Assembly (NCBI GenBank): GCA_947462495.1
Contig: CANHOY010000025.1
Coordinates: 1-13,912 of the forward strand
Reading direction: 5' to 3'
DNA from: Bacteroidota bacterium
GTDB lineage: Bacteria > Bacteroidota > Bacteroidia > Chitinophagales > Chitinophagaceae
Length of the DNA stretch: 13,912 bases
The first letter of the stretch is position 1. Each line of letters starts with the position of its first letter. Below the pieces are notes generated by a model. The model was given only the letters and a program-made list of their open reading frames with translations, was not told where the DNA came from and ran no database searches. Made by a program: the position numbers and the translations under genes. Below, piece by piece: positions 1-7,351 of this stretch.

Positions 1-44
1 ATGATGTTGATCATCTTCTGCCTCGGCTCCTTAGGTAATGACAT
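1..44 (-). CDS. gldM: GldM, gliding motility / type IX secretion protein (N-terminus only)
   Basis: Only the first 14 codons are inside the window; the gene runs off the left edge. Read on the minus strand from the ATG at 44-42 it encodes MSLPKEPRQKMINI. This is the very conserved cytoplasmic N-terminus of GldM/PorM, just before its single transmembrane helix. GldM spans the periplasm and pairs with GldL to form the proton-driven motor of the type IX secretion system. It starts 36 bases after the gldL stop codon, in the usual order gldK-gldL-gldM, so it is very probably co-transcribed with them. The call rests on a short peptide plus synteny, but both fit well. gldN would be expected further left. 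Confidence 0.85.
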   Translation of the reverse strand, partial: MSLPKEPRQKMINI

Positions 45-80
45 GTATACTAGTTTTTATAAAATTTTTAAAAAATAAAA

Positions 81-764
81 TTAACGTCCTTGCATGGCGA
101 TAATCATATTGCCATATACCTGATTTAATTTGGTTAAATTATCAGCAAGTAAAGCAATTTGCTCTTTCGCTCTAATGGCATCATTTGCCGAGCTGGACAT
201 TGCATTTGAAGCTTCAGCTAGTTTGCTATAATACGTATTCATCGCTTCCATGCTTTTGCTCATCATTTGAAATTGTTCATTTAAATCTTTTACTCCATTG
301 GTTGCTAAAGCAAAACTTCCTAAGTTAGTAGACACACCTGCTGCTGCATCTTTAATGGATCCCAACGCGATAGCTGCATCTTTTGTGTTATGGGTAAAAT
401 CTTTACTGGATTTAGACATATCTGCTAAATCGCCTAAATACATAGCAGTATCATTCAAACGTTGAAAACTATTACTTAATTTTTCAAAAGCGGCGCCATC
501 TAATTTAGCAGCTTCTAAATGCGACATTACCGAATCCACTGCACCAGTTTGAGGTGCATGGGTTGAATCACCTACTTCTGGTGGTGGCAAAAAAGCATAA
601 ATAGTAAAAATAACGGCCTCCGTGATAAAGCCAAGTATTAATGCATAATCTGCCCATCCAAGGTGTAATATTTTAGCCAAGGTGGCAATAATAACAACAG
701 CTGCTCCCAATGAAAAAACTACGTTAATAATTTTATTGGTTCTTGGAGAAATGGTATTTGACAT
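81..764 (-). CDS. gldL: GldL, inner-membrane motor component of type IX secretion / gliding
   Basis: 227 residues, normal for GldL/PorL. Two transmembrane helices sit close to the N-terminus (about residues 12-33 and 38-60), followed by a long soluble cytoplasmic part rich in Ala, Ser, Asn and Met that looks helical or coiled-coil. Helix 1 carries Lys31 and His34, and helix 2 carries Glu49 in a TEAVIF motif. These match the membrane-embedded charged residues known in the family to be needed for proton-driven motion of the GldL-GldM motor. The gene lies 48 bases after gldK and 36 bases before gldM, so the three form one operon. No promoter-like TAnnTTTG box is obvious in front of gldL, in line with read-through from gldK. 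Start is an ATG at 764 with no competing upstream start that suits the family. Confidence 0.93.
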   Translation of the reverse strand: MSNTISPRTNKIINVVFSLGAAVVIIATLAKILHLGWADYALILGFITEAVIFTIYAFLPPPEVGDSTHAPQTGAVDSVMSHLEAAKLDGAAFEKLSNSFQRLNDTAMYLGDLADMSKSSKDFTHNTKDAAIALGSIKDAAAGVSTNLGSFALATNGVKDLNEQFQMMSKSMEAMNTYYSKLAEASNAMSSSANDAIRAKEQIALLADNLTKLNQVYGNMIIAMQGR

Positions 765-812
765 TTGGAAAATTTAATAGTTTTAAATAAAAATTTATTG
801 GGTATGCTTGAT

Positions 813-2096
813 TTAATTTATTCTTGGAGCCATTGACAATACACATCTAAATCCAATATAAGATTTAGCAGTATCTTGATATTCGTAATTTCTAGTACTT
901 ACTTGACAATTATAGGCGATGTCTTTCCAAGAACCTCCTCTAATAACTTTACGTTTCATTAAAATAGGATCTTCCTCTTTTGCATTGTACTGCATATCGG
1001 GACTAAAATCACCTACAAAATTATAACCTCCTTCATAGTAAATAGAACTAGTCCACTCAGCCACATTTCCAGCCATATCAAAAAGTTTATACCCGTTTTC
1101 TGCGTAGGTTTTAACCTTGGTGGTATAAATATTATCTGCTTTAGAATTTCCTCCAAAGTAATCGCCTCTACCTGGTTTAAAATTAGCTAACAAACGTCCT
1201 TCCTTTGTTCTAGTATATGGTGATCCCCATGGATACATGGCATTTGATTTTGAGTTACCCCTAGCAGCATATTCCCATTCTGCCTCAGTAGGTAAACGAA
1301 AAATACCATCAATTTTTGCATCTGCACGGCCAGGTTTCCCATTGTAATAATCACTGTTATTGGTTCTCCAATTACAAAAAGCAGTTGCTTGCTTCCAAGT
1401 AACCCCTACTACCGGATACTCATTGTAAGATGGATGAGAGAAGTACATGCGTGTTAGTGGTTCATTATAAGAATAAGAAAAATCACGCATCCACACCAAG
1501 GTATCAGGATAAACGGGTTCTTCTTTGGTCACTAAAAAGTCACTTAATGGAAGTTCTAAAGATTTAGAAGCTAATGCCGCAGCCTTAAGATCTATATATG
1601 AATATTTATAAATTAATTTTAAAGGATCTATTCCAATTTTGCCTTTATAACGATTGTCAGGACTCAACAGTAATTCATTTAATTTTTCAATAACTGCTTT
1701 ACTATTTAAATTTATTCTTTGTGCTCTAACCCAATCCACTTTAAAGGTATCCTCTGTTTGATTAATCCCTCCAAGATATACCGCTAAATATTTTAAAGAG
1801 TCACTCACATAGTTTACAAATTTTCTATATTGTTCATTAGAGATTTCGGTTTTATCCATCCAAAAGCTTTGAACTGAAACTAATTTTTTTCGATTCACCA
1901 TCGCCATGTCAATTTGTTCATCACTGGCGCCCATATAAAATGAACCACCTGGGATAAGAACTGTATGGGCTGGATCTGAGTTGAATTTTGGAGTGCCTTT
2001 ATTGGATTCAAATGCCATCATCAACAAGGACCCTATCAAGATACTAAGTACCATGAGGGGGAATTTTAAAGGCAACTTATATAAATTTTTTATCAT
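813..2096 (-). CDS. gldK: GldK, periplasmic ring component of type IX secretion (FGE/SUMF1-like fold)
   Basis: 427 residues with a formylglycine-generating-enzyme (SUMF1) fold. Seen motifs: IPGGSFYMGA (about 47-57), FWMDKTEISNEQYRKF (about 78-93), YPVVGVTWKQATAFCNWR, RLPTEAEWEYAARG (about 267-280), DMAGNVAEWTSS, VIRGGSW and a terminal GFRCVLS. Between the second and third motifs is a roughly 130-residue insertion ending in DTLVWMRDFSYSYNEPLTR, which is characteristic of GldK rather than catalytic FGE enzymes. In the family GldK is a lipoprotein that forms outer-membrane-associated rings with GldN. Here the N-terminus (residues 1-35) has a hydrophobic stretch at about 12-29 but no cysteine, so no lipobox is seen. 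It looks like a signal anchor or a signal peptide with a type I site. First gene of the gldKLM run; no exact TAnnTTTG box was found in the 149 bases upstream. Confidence 0.93.
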   Translation of the reverse strand: MIKNLYKLPLKFPLMVLSILIGSLLMMAFESNKGTPKFNSDPAHTVLIPGGSFYMGASDEQIDMAMVNRKKLVSVQSFWMDKTEISNEQYRKFVNYVSDSLKYLAVYLGGINQTEDTFKVDWVRAQRINLNSKAVIEKLNELLLSPDNRYKGKIGIDPLKLIYKYSYIDLKAAALASKSLELPLSDFLVTKEEPVYPDTLVWMRDFSYSYNEPLTRMYFSHPSYNEYPVVGVTWKQATAFCNWRTNNSDYYNGKPGRADAKIDGIFRLPTEAEWEYAARGNSKSNAMYPWGSPYTRTKEGRLLANFKPGRGDYFGGNSKADNIYTTKVKTYAENGYKLFDMAGNVAEWTSSIYYEGGYNFVGDFSPDMQYNAKEEDPILMKRKVIRGGSWKDIAYNCQVSTRNYEYQDTAKSYIGFRCVLSMAPRIN

Positions 2097-2184
2097 ATCT
2101 TATTTTTAACCAAACACCTATTCTATCTAGAACGCAAAAAATGGGATTAAATTACATTTTTAAATAAAATTTTTTTCATGATTT

Positions 2185-2216
2185 TTAAGCAGAAACCATT
2201 GATTTACACTGCTTAA
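2185..2216. repeat. 8-bp inverted repeat between the DUF255 gene and gldK
   Basis: TTAAGCAG (2185-2192) and CTGCTTAA (2209-2216) are exact reverse complements around a 16-base spacer, in the 149-base gap between the DUF255 stop (2246) and the gldK start (2096). The hairpin could end transcription of the upstream DUF255 gene, but on the minus strand the stem is followed by an A-rich rather than a U-rich run, so it is not a standard intrinsic terminator. An operator-like site for gldK is an equal alternative. Function unknown. Confidence 0.35.
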
Positions 2217-2245
2217 TTAAGGTTTGCAAATTAAAACATTAGTTG

Positions 2246-4279
2246 TTAGATATTTGCTAAAAATTCATCGAGATGCCCTATTGGCTCAGAACAGGTATTA
2301 TTATTACATATAAAATATTGATTATCAATACTTTGCTTGCCAATTGTCATCATAATATTTTCTACCTCTTTCTCAGTAAAGAGAATCAAATGGTGGGGCA
2401 AAAACTTTGCTAATACGAATTGAATGGCTTTTGGTGCATTCAATCCCACTGAAACTAATTCTGTACCTCCTGCTGCCAGTTGGCTAAAGCTTTGCGCCCA
2501 ATAACTGTAGGAGTTGGGATATTGAAGTATCATTTTTTTCATATTGGAAATCATCTGCTCGGCTTGATGCACCCATTTAGTTTGATCAAAAACACTCCCT
2601 AAATAAATTAAATTGGCACACATGACTGCATTGGCACTTGGCTGTGCACCATCATACAGTTCCTTTTTTCGAATAATAATATCATTTTGATAAGCGGCTG
2701 TATAATAATAAAAAATAGATTCCTCATCCAAAAAATGAATTTGAACATATTCGGTCCATTGTTTTGCTTTTTCTAAATAAGCAACTTCTCCTGTAATAAT
2801 TTGTAATTGAATATACGCTTGAATTAAAGTAGCATAGTCTTCTAAAAAAGCATAGGATTTTTTATTCCCTTTGGTATGGGTATGATAAAAATAATTTTGT
2901 GATTCGTTGTATAAATTTAGCTCTAACCATTGCATGGTTGCAATAGCTTTTTGCTTATACTTTTCTTCCCCTAACGCACCAAAACATTTACAAAGTGCAA
3001 TCACCATTAAATTATTCCAGGATAAAATTATTTTATAATCTAAAGCGGGTCTAATTTTTTTTGCTCTTTCGGTAAATAATATTTTTCTAGCTTTTTCAAA
3101 AGAGGCTTCCCTTTCCTCTTCTAAATTATTTTGAGCCCATAAAATATTCGTATGCTCCCAATTACCTTCTTCTTTGATTTGGTAATAAGCACAAAAATTT
3201 TCAAAAATTGCAGGATCAAGATGCCTTTTTATTTCTTCATAGGTCCAGGTATAATACTTCCCTTCTATCCCTTCACTATCCGCATCTAATGCAGCAAAAT
3301 AGCCGCCAGCTTCATTAGCAAGCTCCCTATCCAAAAACTGAATGGTGTCTTTTATCACCATTTTATAATCATCTTTTTTAGTAATTTGATAGGCTTCTGC
3401 CAACACCGTTAACAACAAAGCATTGTCATACAACATTTTTTCAAAATGAGGTGCCTGCCATTGAACATCGGTACTGTATCTTGAAAACCCACCTCCTATA
3501 TGATCATAAATTCCACCCTGAATCATTTTATCTAAGGACCTTACCCCATGCACCATCGAAGCTTCATGATGATTGATATAATAATTCCGAAACAACATTT
3601 GAATGGAAAAAGTTTGTGGAAATTTAGGAGCCGCTCCGAAACCACCCCACTGCGTATCGGCATTTTGTAAAATTCTATTTCCAATTAAGGTGAGTTCTTC
3701 TTTAGTAGCAAGCGGCTCATTGACATTTTCAATAGTCATATTATTACCCAACAAAGCCTTACCAGTTTTTGCAATATGATTCGTTAAGTTTTCTGATTGC
3801 TCTATTAATTTCTCAGGTTGACGCACATACGCTTCCTGTACACTTTTTAATACCTCCATCCAAGAAGCTCTTTGATGCATAGCAATAGGTGGAAAATAAG
3901 TGCCTCCAAAAAATGGTTTCCCATTAGGTAATAAAAAAATGTTTAAAGGCCATCCACCTGCACCTGTCATGGCTTGCAATGCATCCATATAAATATGATC
4001 CACATCGGGACGTTCCTCTCTATCTACTTTAACATTGATAAAATGAGTATTCATGTAGGTAGCCACTTCTTCCGATTCAAAGCTTTCTCTTTCCATTACA
4101 TGACACCAATGACAAGCAGCATACCCAATACTTAATAAAATAGGTTTATTTTGTTTTTCTGCCAATTGAAAAATTTCTGCAGACCAAGCCATCCAATCCA
4201 CAGGATTATGCGCATGCTGTAATAAATAAGGACTGCTCTCGTGTATGAGCTTATTGGTAAATGGAGGATTTGCATTCAT
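2246..4279 (-). CDS. DUF255 / thioredoxin-domain protein (YyaL / SPATA20 family)
   Basis: 677 residues from the ATG at 4279, a usual length for the family. The N-terminal half-domain has a thioredoxin-like fold with NKLIHESSPYLLQHAHNPVDW followed by a CHWCHVM redox-type motif (Cys56 and Cys59). The rest is an (alpha/alpha)6-barrel of the glycoside-hydrolase/epimerase type, with GAAPKFPQ, a GGGFSRYSTD segment, HFEKMLYDNA, ALDADSEG and YDGAQPSANA, all hallmarks of DUF255. No signal peptide, so probably cytosolic. The true reaction is not established; a redox or sugar-related role is only guessed for the family. A TTG three codons earlier (4288) is possible, but the ATG is preferred because homologues begin near this point. 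The start lies 14 bases after the hemD stop, so it is likely the last gene of the DUF4271-hemD run. Confidence 0.88.
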   Translation of the reverse strand: MNANPPFTNKLIHESSPYLLQHAHNPVDWMAWSAEIFQLAEKQNKPILLSIGYAACHWCHVMERESFESEEVATYMNTHFINVKVDREERPDVDHIYMDALQAMTGAGGWPLNIFLLPNGKPFFGGTYFPPIAMHQRASWMEVLKSVQEAYVRQPEKLIEQSENLTNHIAKTGKALLGNNMTIENVNEPLATKEELTLIGNRILQNADTQWGGFGAAPKFPQTFSIQMLFRNYYINHHEASMVHGVRSLDKMIQGGIYDHIGGGFSRYSTDVQWQAPHFEKMLYDNALLLTVLAEAYQITKKDDYKMVIKDTIQFLDRELANEAGGYFAALDADSEGIEGKYYTWTYEEIKRHLDPAIFENFCAYYQIKEEGNWEHTNILWAQNNLEEEREASFEKARKILFTERAKKIRPALDYKIILSWNNLMVIALCKCFGALGEEKYKQKAIATMQWLELNLYNESQNYFYHTHTKGNKKSYAFLEDYATLIQAYIQLQIITGEVAYLEKAKQWTEYVQIHFLDEESIFYYYTAAYQNDIIIRKKELYDGAQPSANAVMCANLIYLGSVFDQTKWVHQAEQMISNMKKMILQYPNSYSYWAQSFSQLAAGGTELVSVGLNAPKAIQFVLAKFLPHHLILFTEKEVENIMMTIGKQSIDNQYFICNNNTCSEPIGHLDEFLANI

Positions 4280-4293
4280 GGAATGCAATTTAT

Positions 4294-5085
4294 TTATTTC
4301 TTTTTACTATTAGAGGAAAGAAATTGGTCCAAGCCTGCTATCATGCTTGGGGTTTGTGGGCTAGGTACCTTGATATGTAAATTTAGTCCCGCTTCTTCCA
4401 CCGCCTTACAGGTACTAACACCAAAAGCGCCAATGGCAGTTCCATTTTGTTTAAAGTCTGGCTTGTTTTGAAATAAACTCTTTAAACCACTTGGTGTAAA
4501 TAAACAAATCACATCAAAGTCATGTTCTTTTAAAACTTTTTTTATATCACTACACTCAGTACGATACATATAGCCAAGATCAAACTCACATTCGTGATCT
4601 TTAAGCCAGTTCACAATCTCATTGTCTTGCTGATTTTCGCTACATACATAAAGGAATTTTTCGTTGCCTTTATGTTTATTTAACACATCAAATAATTTCT
4701 TATTAGTACCATCTGCGCCAAAAAACACTTTACGCTTTCGGTACATGATAAACTTCTGAAGATACAAAGCCACCGACTCGGTTACGCAAAAATATTTAGT
4801 ATCCTGACTTATACTCAATTTTAACTCATCACAAGTTCTAAAAAAATGATCTATGGCATGTTTACTTGTAAAAATAACTGCAGAAAATGCAGCGATATCA
4901 ATTTTATTTTTTCTAAAGTCTTTGGAAGGAATTGCGATAAGCTCAATCAAGGGATGAAAATGTAAAGAAACTTTATGTTTTCGCTCTAAATCAAAGTAAG
5001 GAGATTTTTCACTTTCAGGACGGGCTTGTGAAATAAGTATTTTTTTTGCTGCCTTTGCGCTTGTCGTTTTTTTCTCTTCGCTCAT
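4294..5085 (-). CDS. hemD: uroporphyrinogen-III synthase
   Basis: 263 residues from the ATG at 5085. Closes and rearranges hydroxymethylbilane to uroporphyrinogen III, the common precursor of heme, siroheme and corrinoids, in the cytosol. Recognised from the HemD layout: an opening ILISQARPESEKSPYFDL strand-loop, FSAVIFTSKHAIDHFF in the first lobe, KFLYVCSENQ as the hinge-proximal strand, then DVICLFTPSGLKSLF and the closing AIGAFGVSTCKAVEEAGL in the second. HemD is poorly conserved in sequence and this is the divergent Bacteroidota form, which usually sits beside a DUF4271 gene as here. The start is uncertain: a GTG at 5103 adds six residues (ahead of MSEEKKTT); the ATG is chosen by default. 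A basic, lysine-rich tail precedes the domain at residues 1-16. Other hem biosynthesis genes are not in the window. Confidence 0.85.
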   Translation of the reverse strand: MSEEKKTTSAKAAKKILISQARPESEKSPYFDLERKHKVSLHFHPLIELIAIPSKDFRKNKIDIAAFSAVIFTSKHAIDHFFRTCDELKLSISQDTKYFCVTESVALYLQKFIMYRKRKVFFGADGTNKKLFDVLNKHKGNEKFLYVCSENQQDNEIVNWLKDHECEFDLGYMYRTECSDIKKVLKEHDFDVICLFTPSGLKSLFQNKPDFKQNGTAIGAFGVSTCKAVEEAGLNLHIKVPSPQTPSMIAGLDQFLSSNSKKK

Positions 5086-5111
5086 ATCTTTTACGTTTTT
5101 CACTTTTAAAA

Positions 5112-6128
5112 TTAGTAGGTCCCGCCAAAATACTGAACTACCAATTTATACAAAATTAAAAGAGGTAATATTTCGAAAGCACAAAGGTATAGAAAAAAAT
5201 GAAAAGACGATAAATGTAATTTATTCCTGACAGACGTTATTGAAAATAAATACCTATATAATAGTAATAAGACTGATACCCCTGCCGCCCCATAGATGGC
5301 AGCAGTATAATACATAGGCTTAGCAAAGGCCAGAATTAAGACAAAGGGAACCAATAAAAACCCCAATACCTTGTTAACCATAAAAACAACAAAAACGTAT
5401 GATTTCACCAACTCCCTTGTATTAAAAATTGCTCCAGCCACTTCAAGACAAATGTATTTAACGAGATATAAGGTTGTAAAAAAAAGGGAAATGTATAAAT
5501 AGCCTTGCCAAAAAGAAATTGGGAGTAAGTGATTATTGAAAATAAGTAAAGAAGCCATCAATGAAAAGCTTAAAATAAAACAAATATTTAAGGTTAAGGA
5601 AGCAAACCCATTTTGCAAAAGCTGATCTCTATTTTGCAACATCCGAGTAGTTGACTGATTAAACTGACTAAATAATTTTGGAAAATATTGAGGATAAATA
5701 GTATTGATAAAACCATACAATAAAAGAATGGCCACTATTAAATAAAATAAAAAATCTTTGTCTGGCAAGGAAAATCTTTGTTCAATTTTATAAATAATTT
5801 GATTATCGTTATTATTCAATGTGTTTTTAAAATACAATTCAAACGCATTTTTATGATTGCTATAGTATGCTCTATATTCTTTTAAGCTATTAAAATTAGA
5901 GTCTACTATTAAATTATGATTGGCTTGAATAAACCAAGCATCAGCAACTTGAAAAGAATTAGGGACAACTGGAACATACTTAATTAAAAGCGTATCTTTC
6001 TTAAGCAGGCTATCTAGAACTTGACCCGCAGTGTCCTGATTCAATAAGTTATTATTTTTTTGAGTAAACGAACTCAAAAAGAGCAATGCCCCTAGTAGCC
6101 AGGTTCCTTTTTTTAGTATTGTCCACAT
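5112..6128 (-). CDS. DUF4271 integral membrane protein
   Basis: 338 residues, function unknown. What is visible: a hydrophobic N-terminus (about 9-23) resembling a signal peptide with a likely cleavage or anchor around SSFTQ; then about 100 polar residues, probably on the outer face of the membrane; then around six hydrophobic helices (roughly 126-145, 173-197, 205-227, 240-267, 272-292, 306-332). The membrane part matches the DUF4271 type, which in Bacteroidota is regularly found directly upstream of hemD. Because of this steady linkage a role around tetrapyrrole synthesis or membrane delivery is imaginable, but nothing in the sequence (no conserved His pair, no CxxCH) supports a specific reaction. 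The next gene, hemD, starts 26 bases after the stop (8 if its GTG is used), so the two are co-transcribed. A TAnnTTTG box lies only 6 bases before the ATG. Confidence 0.82.
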   Translation of the reverse strand: MWTILKKGTWLLGALLFLSSFTQKNNNLLNQDTAGQVLDSLLKKDTLLIKYVPVVPNSFQVADAWFIQANHNLIVDSNFNSLKEYRAYYSNHKNAFELYFKNTLNNNDNQIIYKIEQRFSLPDKDFLFYLIVAILLLYGFINTIYPQYFPKLFSQFNQSTTRMLQNRDQLLQNGFASLTLNICFILSFSLMASLLIFNNHLLPISFWQGYLYISLFFTTLYLVKYICLEVAGAIFNTRELVKSYVFVVFMVNKVLGFLLVPFVLILAFAKPMYYTAAIYGAAGVSVLLLLYRYLFSITSVRNKLHLSSFHFFLYLCAFEILPLLILYKLVVQYFGGTY

Positions 6129-6134
6129 CTAGCA

Positions 6135-6142
6135 CAAAAATA
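6135..6142 (-). promoter_or_regulatory. -7 box (TAnnTTTG) for the DUF4271-hemD operon
   Basis: The minus strand reads TATTTTTG, an exact match to the Bacteroidota sigma -7 consensus. The box ends only 6 bases before the ATG at 6128, so the transcript would start at or within a few bases of the start codon. No convincing -33 TTG is seen at the usual distance. Could be a chance match in AT-rich DNA. Confidence 0.35.
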
Positions 6143-6174
6143 AGTATCCTAATGCAGAATTAGTAACTAATAAC

Positions 6175-6182
6175 TAGCTTTG
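6175..6182 (+). promoter_or_regulatory. -7 box (TAnnTTTG) for hemW
   Basis: TAGCTTTG matches the Bacteroidota -7 consensus and ends 16 bases before the hemW ATG, giving a predicted leader of roughly 10 bases. It sits in the 70-base divergent gap, back to back with the box for the DUF4271 gene. No clear -33 element. Confidence 0.4.
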
Positions 6183-6198
6183 TTCACCAATACTTACT

Positions 6199-7329
6199 AT
6201 GCCAGGCATTTATATACATATCCCATTTTGCAAAAAAGCCTGCCATTATTGTAATTTTCATTTTTCTACCCAAACCAAGTACATTAATGAATTTACAGAA
6301 GCGCTTCTTATAGAAATAGATCTACAACAAAAATACCTAACAGGAAAAATAGAAACCTTGTATTTTGGCGGCGGTACCCCATCTATTTTAAGTAAAGAGG
6401 CAATTCAATCTATTTTTAATAAAATCAAGGATTCCTTTGACTTGTCCCAAGACTTAGAATTTACATTGGAAGCCAACCCGGACGATTTAACAGCAAAACA
6501 AGCGCAGGATTGGTTGGAGATGGGTGTTAATCGTTTGAGTATTGGCATACAAAGTTTTCAACCCCATTCCTTGGCCTGGATGAACCGTGCACACAGCATT
6601 CAGCAAGCACATGCCGCTATTGCCAATGCAAAAGCAGCTGGCTTTAGCAATATTAGTGCAGATTTAATATACGGGACGCCGCATTTAAGCGACCAAGACC
6701 TTGCCGAAGACTTGCAAATTTTATTAAACTATAACATTCCACATATATCTTGTTACGCTTTAACCGTAGAAGAAAAAACAGCCTTGTACACCATGATTGA
6801 AAAAAAGAGTATGCAGCAGGTGGATACGGTGCAACAAGCAAGGCAATTTGAATTGATTGTACAAACACTTGATGAAGCAGGTTGGGAACATTATGAAATT
6901 TCAAATTTCTCAAAACCCAATTGTAGAAGCAAGCACAACAGTAATTATTGGAATGGAATTCCTTATTTAGGTTTAGGCCCTGCCGCACACTCTTTTAATA
7001 TTCATTCAAGACAATGGAATATAGCTAATAATCAATTGTATTTTCAATCCATCAAAAACAATACCGTTCCTTTTGAAGTTGAAACCTTAGATAACACCAC
7101 TAGGTTCAATGAATACATGATGATCTCTCTCAGACAAATGGAAGGGTTTTCATTGGAGAAGATTAAAAATGAATTTGGAGAAAGATATGAAGCGCATGTA
7201 AAAATAATTGCGACCAATTTTGAGCATAAAAAACAATTACAAAAAACCGATTTAGGCTATCGCTTAACTAAGGAAGCAAAATTCTTCGCAGATGGAATTG
7301 CAAGTGATTTTTTTTGGACTAACGAGTGA
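6199..7329 (+). CDS. hemW: HemW, radical-SAM heme chaperone
   Basis: 376 residues, full length for HemW. The radical-SAM cluster motif is CKKACHYCNF (Cys11, Cys15, Cys18), the CxxxCxYC spacing of the HemN/HemW group, followed by LYFGGGTPS (about 54-62), the EANPDDL strand, GVNRLSIGIQSF and SADLIYGTP. The C-terminal HemN-type domain is present (YEISNF, HNSNYWNGIPYLGLGPAAHSF, NEYMMISLR). HemW binds heme and passes it to acceptor proteins; proteins like this are often misnamed coproporphyrinogen III oxidase. The short N-terminus, starting straight into PGIYIHIPFC, is typical of HemW; true HemN carries an extra N-terminal segment. Cytosolic. Monocistronic, divergent from the DUF4271-hemD run and convergent with gpsA, whose stop is 22 bases away. 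Confidence 0.93.
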   Translation: MPGIYIHIPFCKKACHYCNFHFSTQTKYINEFTEALLIEIDLQQKYLTGKIETLYFGGGTPSILSKEAIQSIFNKIKDSFDLSQDLEFTLEANPDDLTAKQAQDWLEMGVNRLSIGIQSFQPHSLAWMNRAHSIQQAHAAIANAKAAGFSNISADLIYGTPHLSDQDLAEDLQILLNYNIPHISCYALTVEEKTALYTMIEKKSMQQVDTVQQARQFELIVQTLDEAGWEHYEISNFSKPNCRSKHNSNYWNGIPYLGLGPAAHSFNIHSRQWNIANNQLYFQSIKNNTVPFEVETLDNTTRFNEYMMISLRQMEGFSLEKIKNEFGERYEAHVKIIATNFEHKKQLQKTDLGYRLTKEAKFFADGIASDFFWTNE

Positions 7330-7351
7330 AAATAAATTATCCAAACAACTA

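Noticed and set aside
813..2096. Reading GldK as a formylglycine-generating enzyme or sulfatase modifier
   Set aside because: The fold is shared, but the GldK-specific insertion and the gldL-gldM neighbours show it is the secretion component.
4241..4471. 76-codon plus-strand frame over the hemD-DUF255 junction
   Set aside because: Antisense to two real genes; no domain.
6653..6988. 111-codon minus-strand frame
   Set aside because: Lies fully inside hemW on the opposite strand with no recognisable domain.
6199..7329. Naming this gene hemN (coproporphyrinogen III dehydrogenase)
   Set aside because: The protein lacks the N-terminal segment that precedes the cluster motif in HemN, and its length and motif layout fit the heme chaperone HemW.
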